Positions 47,600 through 62,908 of a DNA stretch of 64,000 nucleotides are shown piece after piece. How positions within the stretch are numbered: the first letter of the stretch is position 1; each line of letters opens with the position of its first letter. The stretch covers positions 1-64,000 of the forward strand of contig NW_023501074.1 in NCBI RefSeq assembly GCF_014066305.1, read 5' to 3'. The notes under the pieces are model-generated. The model searched no databases. It worked only from the letters and a program-made list of their open reading frames with translations, and was not told the origin of the DNA. The position numbers and the translations under genes are program-made. This DNA comes from Letharia columbiana. Lineage: Eukaryota; Ascomycota; Lecanoromycetes; Lecanorales; Parmeliaceae.

Positions 47600-49256
47600 T
47601 TAATTAATATATATATAATAGAATAAGATAGAATTAAATTAGAAAATCTTAAATTTATATATATAGTTAATTATAAATTTATTAGATCTACGCTTTTTAA
47701 TTAGATACCGCGGGTAAATAAATTAATATTTATAATTATTAAAAATCTATATATAAAAGTCTTATACTTTAAAATAATTAGCTCTCTAAAAATATTATTA
47801 CTTTATAATTTCGTAAATTATAGAGCTTAATTTACGCTTTCTAACGATATAAAAATAATAAAGTTTAATCTATTATTAATAAATTAAATAAATATTTAAA
47901 TATAATAATTATATTAGACGCGTCTAAGATCGAATAATAATTCTTTTATCTATTTATATAACTATCCTTCTTTTATTATTCTATTAATTTACTAATATAA
48001 ATATATTTATTCTCGATACCCCTCGCGGAAAAATTACTAAACGCTTTAGATATATATATTTCTTTTATCTACCTCTTAAAGCTTTTATTAATATTCTTAA
48101 GCTACTTTTTAACGAATTCGCTATTACTAGTAATCGAGGTTGTAATAAAATCTAATAGCTATCTACTAGAGAGAAGAAGTAAAAAAAGAAACTATAATAG
48201 ATAAATGCGGAGAATACTATAAAGAAATTAAGCGGTAATAAGACTATTATCGTTAAGAATACGGTTTAGCTCTCTAAGATTTTATATTATATTAATTATT
48301 TACTTAGTTAACTACTTAACTAGTTACTTAATCTAATATTTTATAAAAAAAGAAGTAAGAGAAGAAATTATAATAGATAAATACGAAGAATATTGCGAAG
48401 AAACTAAGCGGTAATAAAACTATTATTATTAAGAATACGATTTAGCTCTCTAAGATTCTATATTATATTAGTTATTTACTTAATTAATTATTTAACTAGT
48501 TACTTAATCTAATATTTAATAAAAAAAGAAGTAAGAGAAGGAATTATAATAGATAAATATGGAGAATATTATAGAGAAATTAAGCGATAATAAGGCTATT
48601 ATCGTTAGAAAGACGACTTAGCTCTTTAAGATCTTACGTTATATACTCTCTATAATTTTATATTAAATTATTACTTAATAAGCGAAGAATATTATTATAA
48701 CTTAATTTATTATCTCTATTATATTAATATAATATATTACTATAATAACGTTATAAGAGAAGAATCTATTACGATAATTATAGCTAATTAAGTCTCTATA
48801 GAAGAAATATCGAATAATATATATTTAAACGAATTAAAATCGTTCGATATCTTACTTTAATAGCTATTTTATTATTTAAAAGATTTTACTACGATAGAAG
48901 ATAATATAAGATTTATATTACTAATTATATTACTAATTAATATATTATCTTTATTTCTTTCTAATATTTCGATACTTCTTACTATAAGAATATAATCTTT
49001 CTCTATTTTTTATAAGTAATTATTATAAATTAATTCTTTATACTCGATATATCTTTCTAATTAGATCTTAGCGTATCTCTCTTTATATATATATATTTAT
49101 ATATTATATAGATTAAATTAATTTTATAGTAGTAAAAGTAGATTAAAAACGTATAGTAAGCGATTAGAGTTCGATTTAACTTAGAATTAGAGCTAAAATT
49201 CGATTTAATTTAAAAGAATCTAACTCTATAAATTTAATTTATAAATCTTTACTTAT
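47600..49256 (+). repeat. long variant of family R
   Basis: Starts with the R left end (TATAATAGAATAAGATAG) and ends TAAATCTTTACTTAT, but the middle is expanded to about 1.6 kb. It includes an AGACGCGTCTAAGATCG block, a patch with GATACCCCTCGCGGAA (about 48.02 kb), and three 176-bp tandem units. Parts of the same middle recur inverted at 51.99-52.76 kb and 57.18-57.98 kb. Confidence 0.6.
48170..48655. repeat. three tandem 176-bp units
   Basis: The landmark TAATAGATAAAT occurs at 48195, 48371 and 48547, a period of exactly 176 bp. Each unit also carries AATTAAGCGGTAATA-like and TTTAGCTCTCTAAGATT blocks. Differences between units are mostly C/T and G/A, as expected from RIP. Confidence 0.85.
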
Positions 49257-51989
49257 TTATTATATAAAGATATAAAATAACTTAATAATATTAATTAAAC
49301 ATTTAATTTATAATTATTCTAAATTATTAAATTAAAAATAGAGTATTTAAATTTATAGAAAACTCTTTAAATTTAATTTTAATTAATAATATTATATAAA
49401 TATATATAATATAAAATTTTATCTTATTTTTATATTCTAAAAGACTTTAAATATCTTTAAGATATTAAGTTTCTTTTTTTTAAAAGTGCTATAGAATTAA
49501 TAGTTTAACTTAATCTTCTCTTACTTAAGTTTTTTCTTCTAAATATTATTAAAAAAAATTTAAAATAAATTAAAGTTAATAAAGATAATAATCTTTTAAA
49601 TTTATAATATAATATTTAATTAATAATTAGAATTAATTATAAAAATAATTAGAAATCTTATTTTCGCTAATATTAATAAGATATTTAGATTTATCTTTTT
49701 TCGAACTTCGTTAAAGTTTATACTCTTATTTTATATAGTCTAAAATTTCTTATTTATTAAAATAATTTAATTTTATTAAATAAATTTTTAATTATTAGCT
49801 AAATAATATAAGCTAGATATAAAAAATAATTAAATTTTATTATAATAAAATTATACTAAATATTAATTTATAAAATACTATTCTTAAATATCTTTTTTAA
49901 ATATTTTAATATACTTATAACTATAATCTTATTATTAAAAATACTATTAATAATAATCGCCGAGATTAAATATTTAATTTTATAAATTTAAACTTCTTTT
50001 ATATAATAGCGATAAGTTTTTTATTAATATAAAAATTCGAAATATATTAAAAGACTAAAAGAACTTCGTAAAGATTTTATTTAAGATTAATAAAATACGC
50101 GTTAATAGCGAGATAGCTTTATTTATTCTTAAAAAATTAATTATCGTAAAATAATTTTTTTTTAAATATTATTTTATAAAAAGATATTTAAAAGTTTAAG
50201 ATAAATCTCTTAATATTAAATTAGAATTTTTATTTTTATTAGAACTTAATAATTATATAATAAAATCGAGATAAAGATATAATCTCTATAATATAATATT
50301 ATTAATATAATAAAATAAAAGTTATAGAGATATAATAGCTTAAATAAATTAATTATTTTAATTATCTCGATATATTAAAATCGTATATTATTATTAATTT
50401 TTAAGATTAAATATTTATTTTATATTTAATTAGCGTAATTCTAATTACTTTTCTAAATATTATTATTTACACTTTATTAATAATCTTTTTATTTTTTTAA
50501 AGCTTTTAATTCTTTTACTATCGCTAATTTTAAATATTATTTTATTTATAAATAATCTAAAAAGTTTATTATTTTATTATTTATTAATAGATATTAAATA
50601 GTATAATAATCTCTCTAATATACTATTTTTAACTTTTCTTTCATCTTTATAATAATCTTAATATAATAATCTTATATAATTATAAACTTAAGAGTCTTTT
50701 ATAAAAAAAAATTTAGATTATCTTTTTTTAGATTATCTATATATTACTTAGTAATTCTTTATTATTTAAAAAATATTTTTTTATTTAAAATTCTAAATAT
50801 ATAGTAAGTTTTATTTTTATTCTATATTTTAAAATTAATTATATCTATAAAAGTATAAATAACTTTATCTATATTAAAGAGTTCTATAAAATTAAATATA
50901 ATTTAATTATTTTAAAAAAAAGATTAATTTTTAAATATTTTAATTTTAAAGAAAGCGAAGATCGCTATTTTAATAATATAAAAATAAATAATATAATAAA
51001 AATAATTTATAAAGTAGAATATAATAAGAAATAAAATAATTTATATAATAAAAATAATTAAGAATATAAATAATTTAGAAAGTTTATTATATTCGATATT
51101 ATTTAATAATTATAATAATTATTAATTAAATAATCTTTATATAGCGATTTATTTTCTTACTTATTCTCTTACTTATTCTCTTATTTATTCTTTTAAAAAT
51201 TATAAATTATTTTATTTAAGCGTTAATATTTAAATTAATTATTCTAATTTTTTAATTAGTTATTTTATTTTTTTTTTTTATATATAATTATATTCTATAA
51301 TAGTAATATTATCTTCTTTAACTTAAAGATCTTCTACTTAATCTTATTTAATTTTAAAATATTCTATTAAATTTCCTTTAGCTTCGCCTTTATTATTCTC
51401 TATTAAATTTAAAATCTCTTATTTTAGCGCTAGAGTCTCTTATTTTAATAACTTTACTTTTTTTAAAAACGATATTTATAAGGATCGTAAGAGTCTAAAG
51501 AGTCTAAATCGAATATAGTTTAAAGCTATATTAGATTTAAGAGAATTATTTCTCTAATATAATTATATAATAATATTAAATATATAATACAGATATTAAT
51601 AATAGAAGTTTAATCTTTCTTACTAATATATTATTTAAAAGATATTTCTATTAAATTCTTTAGAATTTAGTCTATATTATATAGTAATAATTAAATTACT
51701 ATTATTAAATTATATATATTTTTAAATTTTATTATAATTCTAAATTCTATAACTCTTAGCTATCTACGTTAATAAGAGATATATATTTAACTTTTAATAG
51801 TATTACTATTATAATCCTCGCTATTACTTATAAAATATTATATTTATTTTAAAATAGTTTAAATAAAAATAATATAAAATCGAGATTTCTAATAATAATA
51901 TAGATAAAGAAAGTTTTTATATAAGATCTTTTAATTCGAGTAATAATAATATATAATACTTTATTTCTTAAGATAATAAGTTTATAAAT
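49257..51989. other. very AT-rich DNA, unclassified
   Basis: Largely non-coding AT-rich sequence. A TTATTCTCTTACTTATTCTC short tandem run lies near 51.16-51.20 kb, and GAGTCTAAAGAGTCTAAA near 51.49 kb. I see no motif sufficient to assign an element. Confidence 0.45.
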
Positions 51990-52757
51990 ACTCTTATTAA
52001 CTTAATAGAATTAATAGAATAGTAAAAAAAGAATAATTATATAAATAGATAAAAGAATTATTATTCGATCTTAAACGCGTTTAGTATAACTATAATATTT
52101 AAATATTAATTTAACTTATCTATCGCTAGTTTAAGAGAAATCTATAGAGAAGAATATATTTATTTAAGCTCTTTTTAAGAGTTTTTTAACGCGTTTATAA
52201 GTAGTAATAGATAGCTATTAAACTCGCTTACGGCCTCGATTATTAATAATAATAAATTCGTCGAGAGATAGTTTAAGGGCGTTAATAGGGGCTCTAAAAG
52301 GGGGATAGAAGAGATATATATATCTTATAGATTTAATAATATAAGAGCGAGGGGTAGAGAGAGTAAATATATTTATATTAGTAAAATTAATAGAATTAAT
52401 AGAGTAATAGAGAAATAATAATTATATAAATAGATAAAAGAATTATTATTCAATTTAAATATTAGTCTAATCTATTAATAGTAGATTAAACTTTATAATT
52501 TTTATATCGTTAGAAAGCGTAAATTAATCTCTATAATTTACGAGATTATAAAGTAATAGTATTTTTAGAGAGCTAGTTATTTTAGAGTATAAGACTTCTA
52601 TATATAGATTTTTATAGATTTTTAATAGTTACGAACGTTAATTTATTTACTCGCGATATTTAACTAAAAAGCGTAGATCTAATAAATTTATAATTAATTA
52701 TATATATAAATTTAAGATTTTCTAATTTAGCTCTATCTTATTCTTTTATATATACTA
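51990..52757 (-). repeat. inverted long family R variant, 5' part, with partial duplication
   Basis: Ends CTATCTTATTCTTTTATATA then TACTAAT. A segment with AAATAGATAAAAGAATTATT appears twice (near 52.04 and 52.43 kb), separated by a less-RIPped stretch containing GGGGCTCTAAAAGGGGGATAG that corresponds to the 48.0-48.17 kb part of the plus-strand copy. Confidence 0.55.
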
Positions 52758-55700
52758 ATTATATAGAGATAATAATATTCATTTATATATTAAATAATTT
52801 ATTTAAAAGATAATATAAATCTTAATAATTTTCTTAACGATATAAATAATTAGTTAAATAATTACTTATTTAATCTTTATATTAAAGCTTTAAATTTAAA
52901 AAAATCTTAAAATCTTCTAGCTATAAAAAGAAACTTATGAAAAAACTAGATAAAATAAGTCTCTAATTATTTACGCTCTCGATATAAAGATCGTAAAAAA
53001 AAGTATATTAAGATTTTTATTTATAAAGATTAAAAATTAATATTAAAAGTAAGAAAGTAAGTATAATAATATAATATTTTATTAAGTAATATATATATAT
53101 AATTAATAATAATTTAGCTATTACTTTATAAGAGATTAAAAAATATTAGAAATTAATTAATTTACTATTTTTAAGAAGATTTTTCGTTTATATAATACGA
53201 GAGGTTATTAATATAATATTATTATCTTATTATATTATATAAATTTAGATTTTTATATTAAATATATTATAAGAAGCTATCGAAGTAATTTTAATATCGA
53301 AATTTTATTATATATTAGTTTTTTATTAAGTTATTATTCTAATATTATTTATAGTAAAAGAGTTATATTAATAATTAAAGATATAAAGCTTATATAAATA
53401 ATATATCGATATATAATAGAAGAAAATATATAAAAAATAAGAATAAGATAATTAAAAGTATTTTACTTAGATAGAAGAGAATTAAGATATTCGATATAAA
53501 ATAGAATTCTAATTATCTTTCTAATTATCGAAAAATATATAAATTTATTATTTTAATAATAATCTCTTTATATCTTCTTTATTAGCGAGAATTTCTTATT
53601 TAAAGAAATATATAATTAATAATTTTAATACGAAAAATAAGATCTTAGATTCTTAAATTTTAAAGTATTATAAGCTAAATAATAGTTATAAATAATTTTA
53701 ATATAAATTAGATTAAAAGTAAGAATCTAAATATAATTTTTATTATTAATAAGAAGATTACTAAGAAAGAGATAGTATTTAGTATTAATCTATATTTCTA
53801 AATATATAAATAGAATATAGCTAAATTATAAAACGCGCTTATAGATTAAATAAGAATTTAAATAATTTATAAATATAGATTTTTTCTACGAAAGCTCGTT
53901 AAGATAGTCTACGAGAGTATAAAATTTCTAATATCTCTACGTTCTTATATCGTCGATAGCTTTATCTATAAAAGTATTTAATAAAATAAAAATATCGAGA
54001 TTAAAGACTAATCGATAAATATTTTTTTCTAACTTATAAAAATACGCTTAAAACTTAATTAAATATTAAGAATTAGAAATTTATACTTAATTATTATAAA
54101 GTATTATTTTAACTCTACGCGAAGTCTAAAATTTAAGATTTAAATTATAAAATTAATTATATTTATTACGCGTATAAGATAAGAAAGAAATATTAGATAT
54201 AGATAAATAAAGAAACGCTTAAGACGTAATAGTAATTATTTTAATAAAGAATTTTAAGCGATAATATTAATTATATATATATATCGAAAATATAAAATAA
54301 AATATTAAATTTTTAAACTTTATAATATTATAAGCTAAATAATAGTTATAAATAAATTTAATATAAATTAAATTAGAAATAAGAATTTAATATAATAATA
54401 AGAATTTAAAATATTATTTATAAGATTAAAGAAGAAAAAATTAAAAAGTTAAGAAAGAAAAATAAGAATAAATTTAATAGAAATATTAAAGCTAGTAAAA
54501 AGAAAGATTTAAAGAAAATAAGATATATACTTAACGAATATAAATATCTAAATAATTTAAATAGTCTTCTAAATAGTAATATTTATAAAGATATAGATAT
54601 AAATCTTAATTAAAAAGTATTATTTATTTCTAGATATATCTATAAGTAAAAAAAAGATATCGTAATCGAAAAGAATTATATTTTAAAATCGATTATAACT
54701 CTTAATAGAAATATTAAAGAAGCTTATAAGATAGATAGCGTAAACGATTAGAAACTTAAGAATATAAAGTTATTACTTCGCTATTATTAAGTATAAGAAG
54801 TAACTTTTATAAAGAATTAAGAGATTAATAGTAAAGAGTTATTAAGTAATCTATTAGTAAGTCTACTATCTTTTAATTATTATAAAAGAATTTTTATTAA
54901 CTCTAAAACTTTAAAGGGAAATATTATAGATCTTAATAAGATTTTAATAATAATTAATTTAATTAAAGGTAAATGATAGACCTCTTATTATTAATTAAAT
55001 ATCTTTTCTTATTCTCTATTAATTTCGTCTATAAAGATTGTTAATTAATATCTCTTTAATAAGACTAGCTAACTTACTATCACTTAGCGTAAAATATTAT
55101 TAAAATATATAAATTTAAATTACTATATTATTTAATAGCTAAAAAATTAAAATTAATAAAGTATTTTTTTATTTATAATTCTTATTATATAGCTTTTTAG
55201 TATCTATATTATAGTTTATAAATATTTATCTTATTTAATAATAAATTTCTTTTCTAATTAATATAATTACTTAAAAGAAATTCTATTTTCTCTTATATTT
55301 ATTATAAATTCTAATTTTCTTTAACGCTATAACTTATTTCTTTATTTAAACTTTAAATTTATCGTAATATTAAAATAATCTAGATTTCGAATAAAGAGTA
55401 TAATATATAATATAAGAATTAGCGTTTAATATAAGAGGAAGAAATTATATTATAGAATTCTAAATATCTTTCTAATTAATAGATAATAAAATCTATTATA
55501 ATCTCTTTTTTAAACTTTTATATTTAAGTATTTATATCTTAATAATAAAAATAAAAAGTAATTCGAAATTTTATTATTATAGTTATTAACTATTATTCGA
55601 AAAATCTCTTTTACTCTATTATTATCTTTATTTAATCTTTATTTATTTAATATATAATTATAATTCTCTAATTACTATTTAGTTAAGTCTAATAAATCTA

Positions 55701-57178
55701 GAAAATTATTATTATTCGTATTAAATTACTATACTATTAAATTTCTTTATACTATATACTCGATCTTCTTAAAATAAATATATAAAAATATTAGATTAAA
55801 TTTTAATTAATTAATCTAGATAATTTTTAATATATCTTTATTAAAGAGAGAGTAATAAATAAAAAAGATATTTACTATAAGATTTATCTATATATAATTA
55901 TATATTTTTTTAATCTAAAAATTATAAATTAATAATTTTATATATATAAGAAATAATAATAATATATTTTATAATCGATCTTAGAAGAATAGTTCTATAT
56001 TATAAAATCTCTATACTTATATTTTTTAATTATATAATAAGATTTATAGTTATAAAAATTAATATATATTATTTTCGCTTATAGAGATTAATAAGCTCTC
56101 TATTAAAAATTTTAAATTATTATAAAGATAAAAAGTAATCTTTATTTATAAAATTATTTAATTATATTAAATAATCTAATTAATAACTTCAAGTTATTAT
56201 CTAATAATATACTTATCTCTTATTTTTTCTCTTAATTTATTTATTTTAAAATTAAAAGATAGATAGAATTATTTAATATTTTCTTCTCTATTAAACTCTT
56301 TTTATTATAGAATTATATTCTTATCGTTATTAATAGCGCTTTTCTATTTTTATTTATTTAAACTTAATTATATAACTAATATAGATATATATTTTCTTTT
56401 AAAATATTAAATAGAAAAATTATATATATTAATATTCAATAATATTATAATATAATTAGTCTTATTATTTATAAAAGTATATATCTTTAATCTCTTATAA
56501 TATCTTTTTCTACTTCTCTAAATTTATACTTTTAAATCTATTTATATTTTTAACTTTATCTCTTATAATCAATATTATATTAAGATTAATATTATATACT
56601 TTTTATAAATAAGCCTTAAATAAATTATATACTTTAAGAGCTATTATATATTAATAAGATTTAATAATATAAAAATTCTAAGAATACTCTTCTATTATTT
56701 TATACTTATAATTTTTAATATTAATTAAATAATTATAAGATCTTAATAGTAATAAAAATAAAAAGAATTTAATTAAAAGATTATTATTATAAAGTATTTA
56801 CTAAAAAATATTTATATCGTCTACTTCTATATATATAATTAAAATTTTAAATATAGTTTTACTTTATAATAATAAAGAACTTTATCTTCTATTTTTAATA
56901 ATTATTTATTTATAATTCTATTATTATTTATCTTCTCGCTATATAAAATTACTATTATATTAATTTTATATTATATATATTTATTAAATCTATAAATAAT
57001 AATATTTAAAAGATATTTTACGAGAAGAAAATAAAATATAACTTCTAAGTATCTTTTTAATTATTATAATATTATAATAAATAAAAAAAAAAGAAAAAAA
57101 GAAAGAAGTAGTATATAAAAAATTTATAATTTTAATCTTAATTTATAGCGCTTATATAAAACTTAAAATAATAATTAA
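52758..57178. other. RIP-affected AT-rich DNA with eroded, unclassified element(s)
   Basis: Plus strand around 54.4-54.6 kb encodes a lysine-rich run of the kind seen at transposase or gag C-termini, and a less-mutated patch (AAAGGTAAATGATAGACC) lies at about 54.97 kb. No terminal repeats and no diagnostic motif were found. The block probably contains at least one dead transposon. Confidence 0.4.
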
Positions 57179-57975
57179 TATAAGTAAAGGCATATGAATT
57201 AAATTTATAGAGTTGAATTTTTCTAAGTTAAATCGAATTTTAGCTTTAGCTCTAAGTTAAATCGAACTCTAATCGCTTACTATACGTTTTTAATCTATAT
57301 ATATATATATATATATATAGGGAGAGGCGCGCTAAGGCCTAATTAGAAAGGCGTATTAAGTATAAAGAATTAATTCGTAATAATTACTTATAAAAAATAG
57401 AGAAAGAGTATCGAAATATCGAAAAGAAATGAAGATAATATATTAATAAATAATATAAATTTCATATTATCTTCTATCGTAGTAAAATTATTCGAATAAT
57501 AAAATAGCTATTAGAGTAAGATATTAAACGATTTTAATTCGTTTAAATATATATCGTTTAATATTTCTTTTATAGAGGCTTAATTAACTATAATCGTCGT
57601 AGTAGATTCTTCTCTTATAACGTTATTATAGTAATATATTATATTAATATAATAGAGATAATAAGCTAAGTTATAATAGTATTCTTCGCTTACTAAGTAA
57701 TAATTTAATATAAAACCGTAGAGAGTATATAACGTGGGATCTTAAAGAGTTAAGCCGTATTCTTAATACTAAAAATCTTATTATTACTTAATTTCTCTAT
57801 AGTATTCTCTATATTCGCTTACTATATTAATTTCTCTTATACTAGCTAAATAAATTAATATAAAATTATAAAGAGTAAATCTATTATATTTTTACTGCTA
57901 ATAACTATCTTTATAATATTCTTTATAGTATTCTCTATATTCGTCTATTATAGATTCTTCTCTTATTTAATTAAG
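57179..57975 (-). repeat. inverted long family R variant, 3' part
   Basis: Begins AAGTAAAGGCATATGAATTA, followed by the two AAGTTAAATCGAA repeats found at the right end of the 47.6-49.3 kb copy, a (TA)12 run at 57296-57319, and then parts of the 176-bp repeat region. It is cut at about 57975 by the LTR of Gypsy-3. Confidence 0.6.
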
Positions 57976-58154
57976 TATAAGAGTATTAAGTATTAGAATC
58001 GGTATAGATATAATATTAATATAGATATATTAAATAAGATAATTAAGATATCGAACTATGTAGGTGGGAAGAAGATATGATATAGTAGGGGATATCTCCG
58101 TTAAGGCCCGCTAGTTATAGAATTAAGAAATATATTAAGAGTACGCTTATAATA
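57976..58154 (-). repeat. Gypsy-3 3' LTR
   Basis: Read on the minus strand it starts TATTATAAGCGTACTC (TGTTATAAGCG before RIP) directly after the purine tract. It contains CGGGCCTTAACGGAGATATC and ends near ACTCTTATA. The left limit is inferred from where the family R sequence is interrupted, so it is uncertain by about 15 bp. Confidence 0.6.
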
Positions 58155-59699
58155 CTACCCCTCTTCGTTAAATTATATCCTATAATTAATGAGTGGAAAG
58201 GTAGAAAAATGGGTATGTATATATGCTTGACGCCTGAAAAATGATAAAAGTAGTAAAGAAATAATCGTATTCGGGAACCTTAGTATCGTATCTTTCTTTA
58301 TAAGAGGTATCGCGGATAATAGTAGCTCTTTATACTTACGCTATAGCGACGTTACTAGCCAAGGTGTAAACGTATATAGAGAGTTTAGTCGAGAGGAAAT
58401 CGGTGTAATATAACAAAAATCGTATTCCTAGGCGTAGGGGTAAATAATAGCGATTTTCGAATCCGTATTTAAGTGAATAAGATATTGATAGAATAATACG
58501 ACGTGATTAATTAAGGGCTCCCGAATCGAATCGAGTTATAAACGCTAAAAACTCTAATTTAATATTAAATAACTTTAGTGTAATTCTCTCTATAGTATAT
58601 TATTTAGCTAATATCAATTATATTTTATAATGGCGATAGCGTAGTTTATATATATGCTAATATAACTTCGAAAGATCTTTAAAGTTATATTAATAAAAGG
58701 GGCTTACGCGAAAAATTATATATAAAATAATTCCCGATTAATATAGGCTTAAGGAATCGATTCTCGAGTTTAAAAAAAATAAGGCTATTATAAAGATATC
58801 GAACGGTTTTAATTCGATTAAAAATAAGGTATTCTCTATTATCCTATAAATTAATCCTTTATAAATAAAGCTCTTCGAAATATTATTTATAAAAGTCGTT
58901 TACTAGATCTTGGCAATTTTCGAATTTACCGCCGTTCGCATTATATTAGATAGAGTTATTATTAAGATCTTCTCACTTAACCTTATACTTAAGATGACTA
59001 TAGATTAATTTAGAATCAAGTATTTCTTTAATAACTTATTCGATCTAATCGTTAATAGTAATATATTTCGACGAAGAATTTATCTATTCTAATAATAGAT
59101 TATTTATCGCGAGACTTAAGAGATTAAGATAAAAGACGTCGTAGATTCTTATATTTAGCGGAAATTTTAGACGATAAGAGATTTTAATAAGGCCTATAAT
59201 CTTAAATAAATCGAGTTTTTTATAATTTAATTTATAAGAAGGACGATCGAAGATAATATTCTTACTATTTAGAAAGACCGCATCGTCTATTTAAAAAGTA
59301 ATCTTTTATTAATACTTATTAGCTTACGTAATCATAACCTTTTAAGCGTAATTTATATTACTTTAGATATACTTAAGAACTTATTCTATATAGTTCGTAA
59401 TATCCTTTACCCGAGTAGTATTAAAACGCTTATATATAATCTTATAGTCGATAATATTCAAGCTAAAAATCATTCGAGAATAGAATTTCTTATTTATAAG
59501 AAAAGGTAAGATATCGATAGTCGATAAGATAGTATTATTATCGGCGAACTTGATAATAGATAGCTATCTTATCTAGTCGTTCTATATATAATTATAATAT
59601 ATTCGAAGATAACGCTTTATATTCTAATTCGCTCGTTTAATCTATTTATCGATTTTAAGATAAAAAACTATTAATAACTTAGTTATAATATCTAATCTC

Positions 59700-60260
59700 T
59701 CATAAAAAGACTTTCATATAATAGCTATAAATTAAAAACCTCGATTTGATATTATTAAGGCCGACAGACCGTATAGACGAAATACTTTCTTAAATAGTAA
59801 GTTAACTATCTTCTCAGCGATAGTGCCTTTATCGATATCGAAATAGATTATATAATAACGTTTTTTAATAAATCGATTAATCGCTATTTAAATAGCGTTA
59901 TAGTTATTAGATATAAGTAAGCCTATAACGAAGTTAACCGATATATCTTACTATCGCTTCTATAAGATTAATAGAGGCTATAGTAAACTATACTCTCGAT
60001 TATAAGACGTTTTAGCCCTTTAATAGATATAGTAATTCTAAACGTAGATAGTTACGATAGTTCTTATATCTTATTAATAATATTCTCTTTTAAGTAGCTT
60101 ATAAGTACGTGTTACTCCGAGATATTCGTAGAATAATTAATTATTTACCTCTCGAATAACATCGATATATATATTATCGAATATTTATAAACGATTTTAA
60201 TAATAAAGTATCTTATCTTATACGAAGCATTTACTAAGAGTAATCCCTCGAAACTTATTC
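59700..60260 (-). pseudogene. Gypsy-3 integrase remnant
   Basis: Minus strand reads REYY, then VRNYYTCQRAKTSYNREYS (zinc motif with one cysteine kept), LLIPERRWQDISVNFVIGLL, and a core ending SALIISNRGF at about 59737-59765, where SDRG has become SNRG. Stops replace several glutamines and tryptophans. This is the best-conserved integrase of the window. Confidence 0.85.
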
Positions 60261-61149
60261 TTATTTTCGACGATAGCCTTACGAATTTTCATATAATACT
60301 TATCTTTCTTATTAGCCCCTATTATCTTATAATAGATAGAGTTATCGATTATATATATATCGATATATTCGCTATCTAATTTTAATCGATTAGAGATAAG
60401 AATTATTTAATACTATTAGCGTAATCGTTCGTTTTTAAGATCGATTAGTTTATATCTAGCTATTCGTATAAATATATTTACCTTAACGTTCTAAGGCTCT
60501 AATCGATAGATGATCTTTATATTAAATTCGAATAGTATATTCAAATAGCGAGCCTAATAACGACTAAGGTCTCTTTCTTCGGCGAAGTATATTAAGCTCT
60601 TATAATTCGTGAAGATTTTAATAAAGATATTGATATATTTTAACTTAGAACGCTAGTATTTAAAATAGCGAATAATAGTTAATAACTTCTTATTATAGAT
60701 CTAATAGTTATATTTAACTAGAGTAAGATTCTTACTATAGAAAACTATCGAGTAAAGTACTCCCTTATTATTATATTAAAAAAGAATATCTTTATTAACG
60801 TAGTCGAAAGAGTTAATCTCTAGAACGGCCTTCTTTATTCTATCGAAATAACGTAGAATTAAAACTTTAGTAACAGCGACTTTAAGAAAGTAGAAGGCCT
60901 CTTAATATGCTGGGGACTAATTAAATATAATTTTTTTACGATGAGTTTTATTATAAGTTTAACTATTTTAGAGAAATCTCTAATAAATCGTTAATAAAAA
61001 TTATAAAATCCGATAAAGGCCTATATCTCTTTAAGATTAATAGGTGTAATTCACTCGATAATAGTCTAAATTTTAATAGAGTTTATTTATAACCCGTCTA
61101 TAGATATTAATAAGTCTAGAAACTTAATTTCCTAGACGTAGAATTCGCA

Positions 61150-61530
61150 CTTAAAAATATTTATCTAAAGGCCGGCGTCCCTTAATTTCTAAAGGATTTA
61201 TCTAACGTGTTAAATGTATTTCTTTTTTATCTTACTATAAATAAATATATTATCGAGATAGATCTAATAGAAATCGTTTAGATATTTAAATAGAATATTA
61301 TTTATATATTATTAATATATAGCTAAGCCGTTAATTAGACCGAAGGAGAGGATTTAATACTTATATACTTTAAGAAAGATAATAAAAGTAGTAAAATCCT
61401 CGCTATTGGAATATATACGTAGTTTATTAAATGCGGCTATAATATCTAATCGAGTAAGGTATTTATATCCCTAGATCCTTACTAAAACCTTATCTATTAA
61501 TAAAATTAAGTATCGGTTTCTTTTAATAAT
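61150..61530 (-). pseudogene. Gypsy-3 reverse transcriptase remnant
   Basis: Minus strand reads YLTRLDIIAAFNKLRI (about 61416-61464), then SEDFTTFI, LSFGLINGLAIY and YLDNIFIYSK. The YLDD box is YLDN at 61249-61260. The frame is continuous except for TAA/TAG at glutamine positions. Confidence 0.9.
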
Positions 61531-62908
61531 AGCGTTTAGCTTTTAATAGTTCACGTAAAAATGTAATTCTTTATTCGACTTTTCTATAAATAAGATAGAT
61601 AAGGCGAATAGTATATAACTTAGTATTATAAATCCCTTCTTTAAATATTCGTCTAGATACTTCTTTATCTATTTTAGTTTATATTTTAATATTAGATAGA
61701 TTCTACTTTTCGAAAGTTTCATTTTATCGGAGCTATCGTTGAATTTCAACTTATAATTATAAGGACGGTATAGGGGAAGTATATCCGCCTTAGTCCTATC
61801 GAAAATGTTAAGATAGTTATAATACTTTATAAATAGCTTATATTTTACCTTTTTAGAACTAATCTCGTCGATGCTATTAATCTAAATAGAGTAATTAAAA
61901 TCGTAATATCTTTTATATTTCTTTTCTAAGTTATAGAAATAAGATTTATTAACTAATATATAAGGATCGCAAGGTATTCGAGTAATAAAAGGTATATATT
62001 ATATTGGCGAGTTATTATAGATCTCATTTATTATTAATATAAATAACTTATTATTTTTTTATAGGCTAGCTAATAATAGATCGCTATATTAATCTTAGTA
62101 ATATTAATAGACTTAGACTTTTTACTATTCTCGTTCTTATTTAATATAAAGATATTCGAATTAGTCTTGTTATCGTAAGTGAGTAAGGGAAGACTTTATC
62201 GTTTTAGTATAATAGATAAGAGAGTAAGTAATATAGATAGCCGAAGCTCCGGAGTTAATAGAAAGGAGAGTTCGTTTATTATTAATATCTAATTATTATT
62301 ATAATTACATCGATCGAGTAGAAAGAGTATCTTATCTTATAACATATTAAGGACTACCCCGTATTTGTTCATCTAAGATTTTTTAACTATTATATCGTAT
62401 TTTAATAATATAATTAGTATTAAATATATTCCTTCTTAATAGTCTTTTATTATTACTATAAAAAGTAAATAATATATAATTAATCGTTTTACGATCTGGC
62501 TATTATAATCTCTTAGCGGTTTAAATCGTAATAGTAAGAGTGATTCTAGATATAAGACTTTATATATCGCTAAGACTAAGAATTCGTTTATAACTATATA
62601 AGCCTTAATATATCTATTATCTATAAGAAAGTTCTTAAATAAGTAGATTCTTTTTTATAAAGAAAGCGTAACTTATATATAAAAAGGACGATGTGCTAGG
62701 GCGTTATTAAAAGCGTTTACTAGATATACTTTATAAGTATCTCTTATCGTAACTTTAAAAGAGGTTATTTATTTTCTAAATTCGAAGAAGAATCGTCGTT
62801 ACTCGTAGTATCGACGTTATTAATTTCGAATTCTTCATCTATTTTTATCGCGTAAAGTTATACTTTCTCGAAGGCCTTTTTATCGATCTCGATTTAAGTA
62901 ATTATTAT

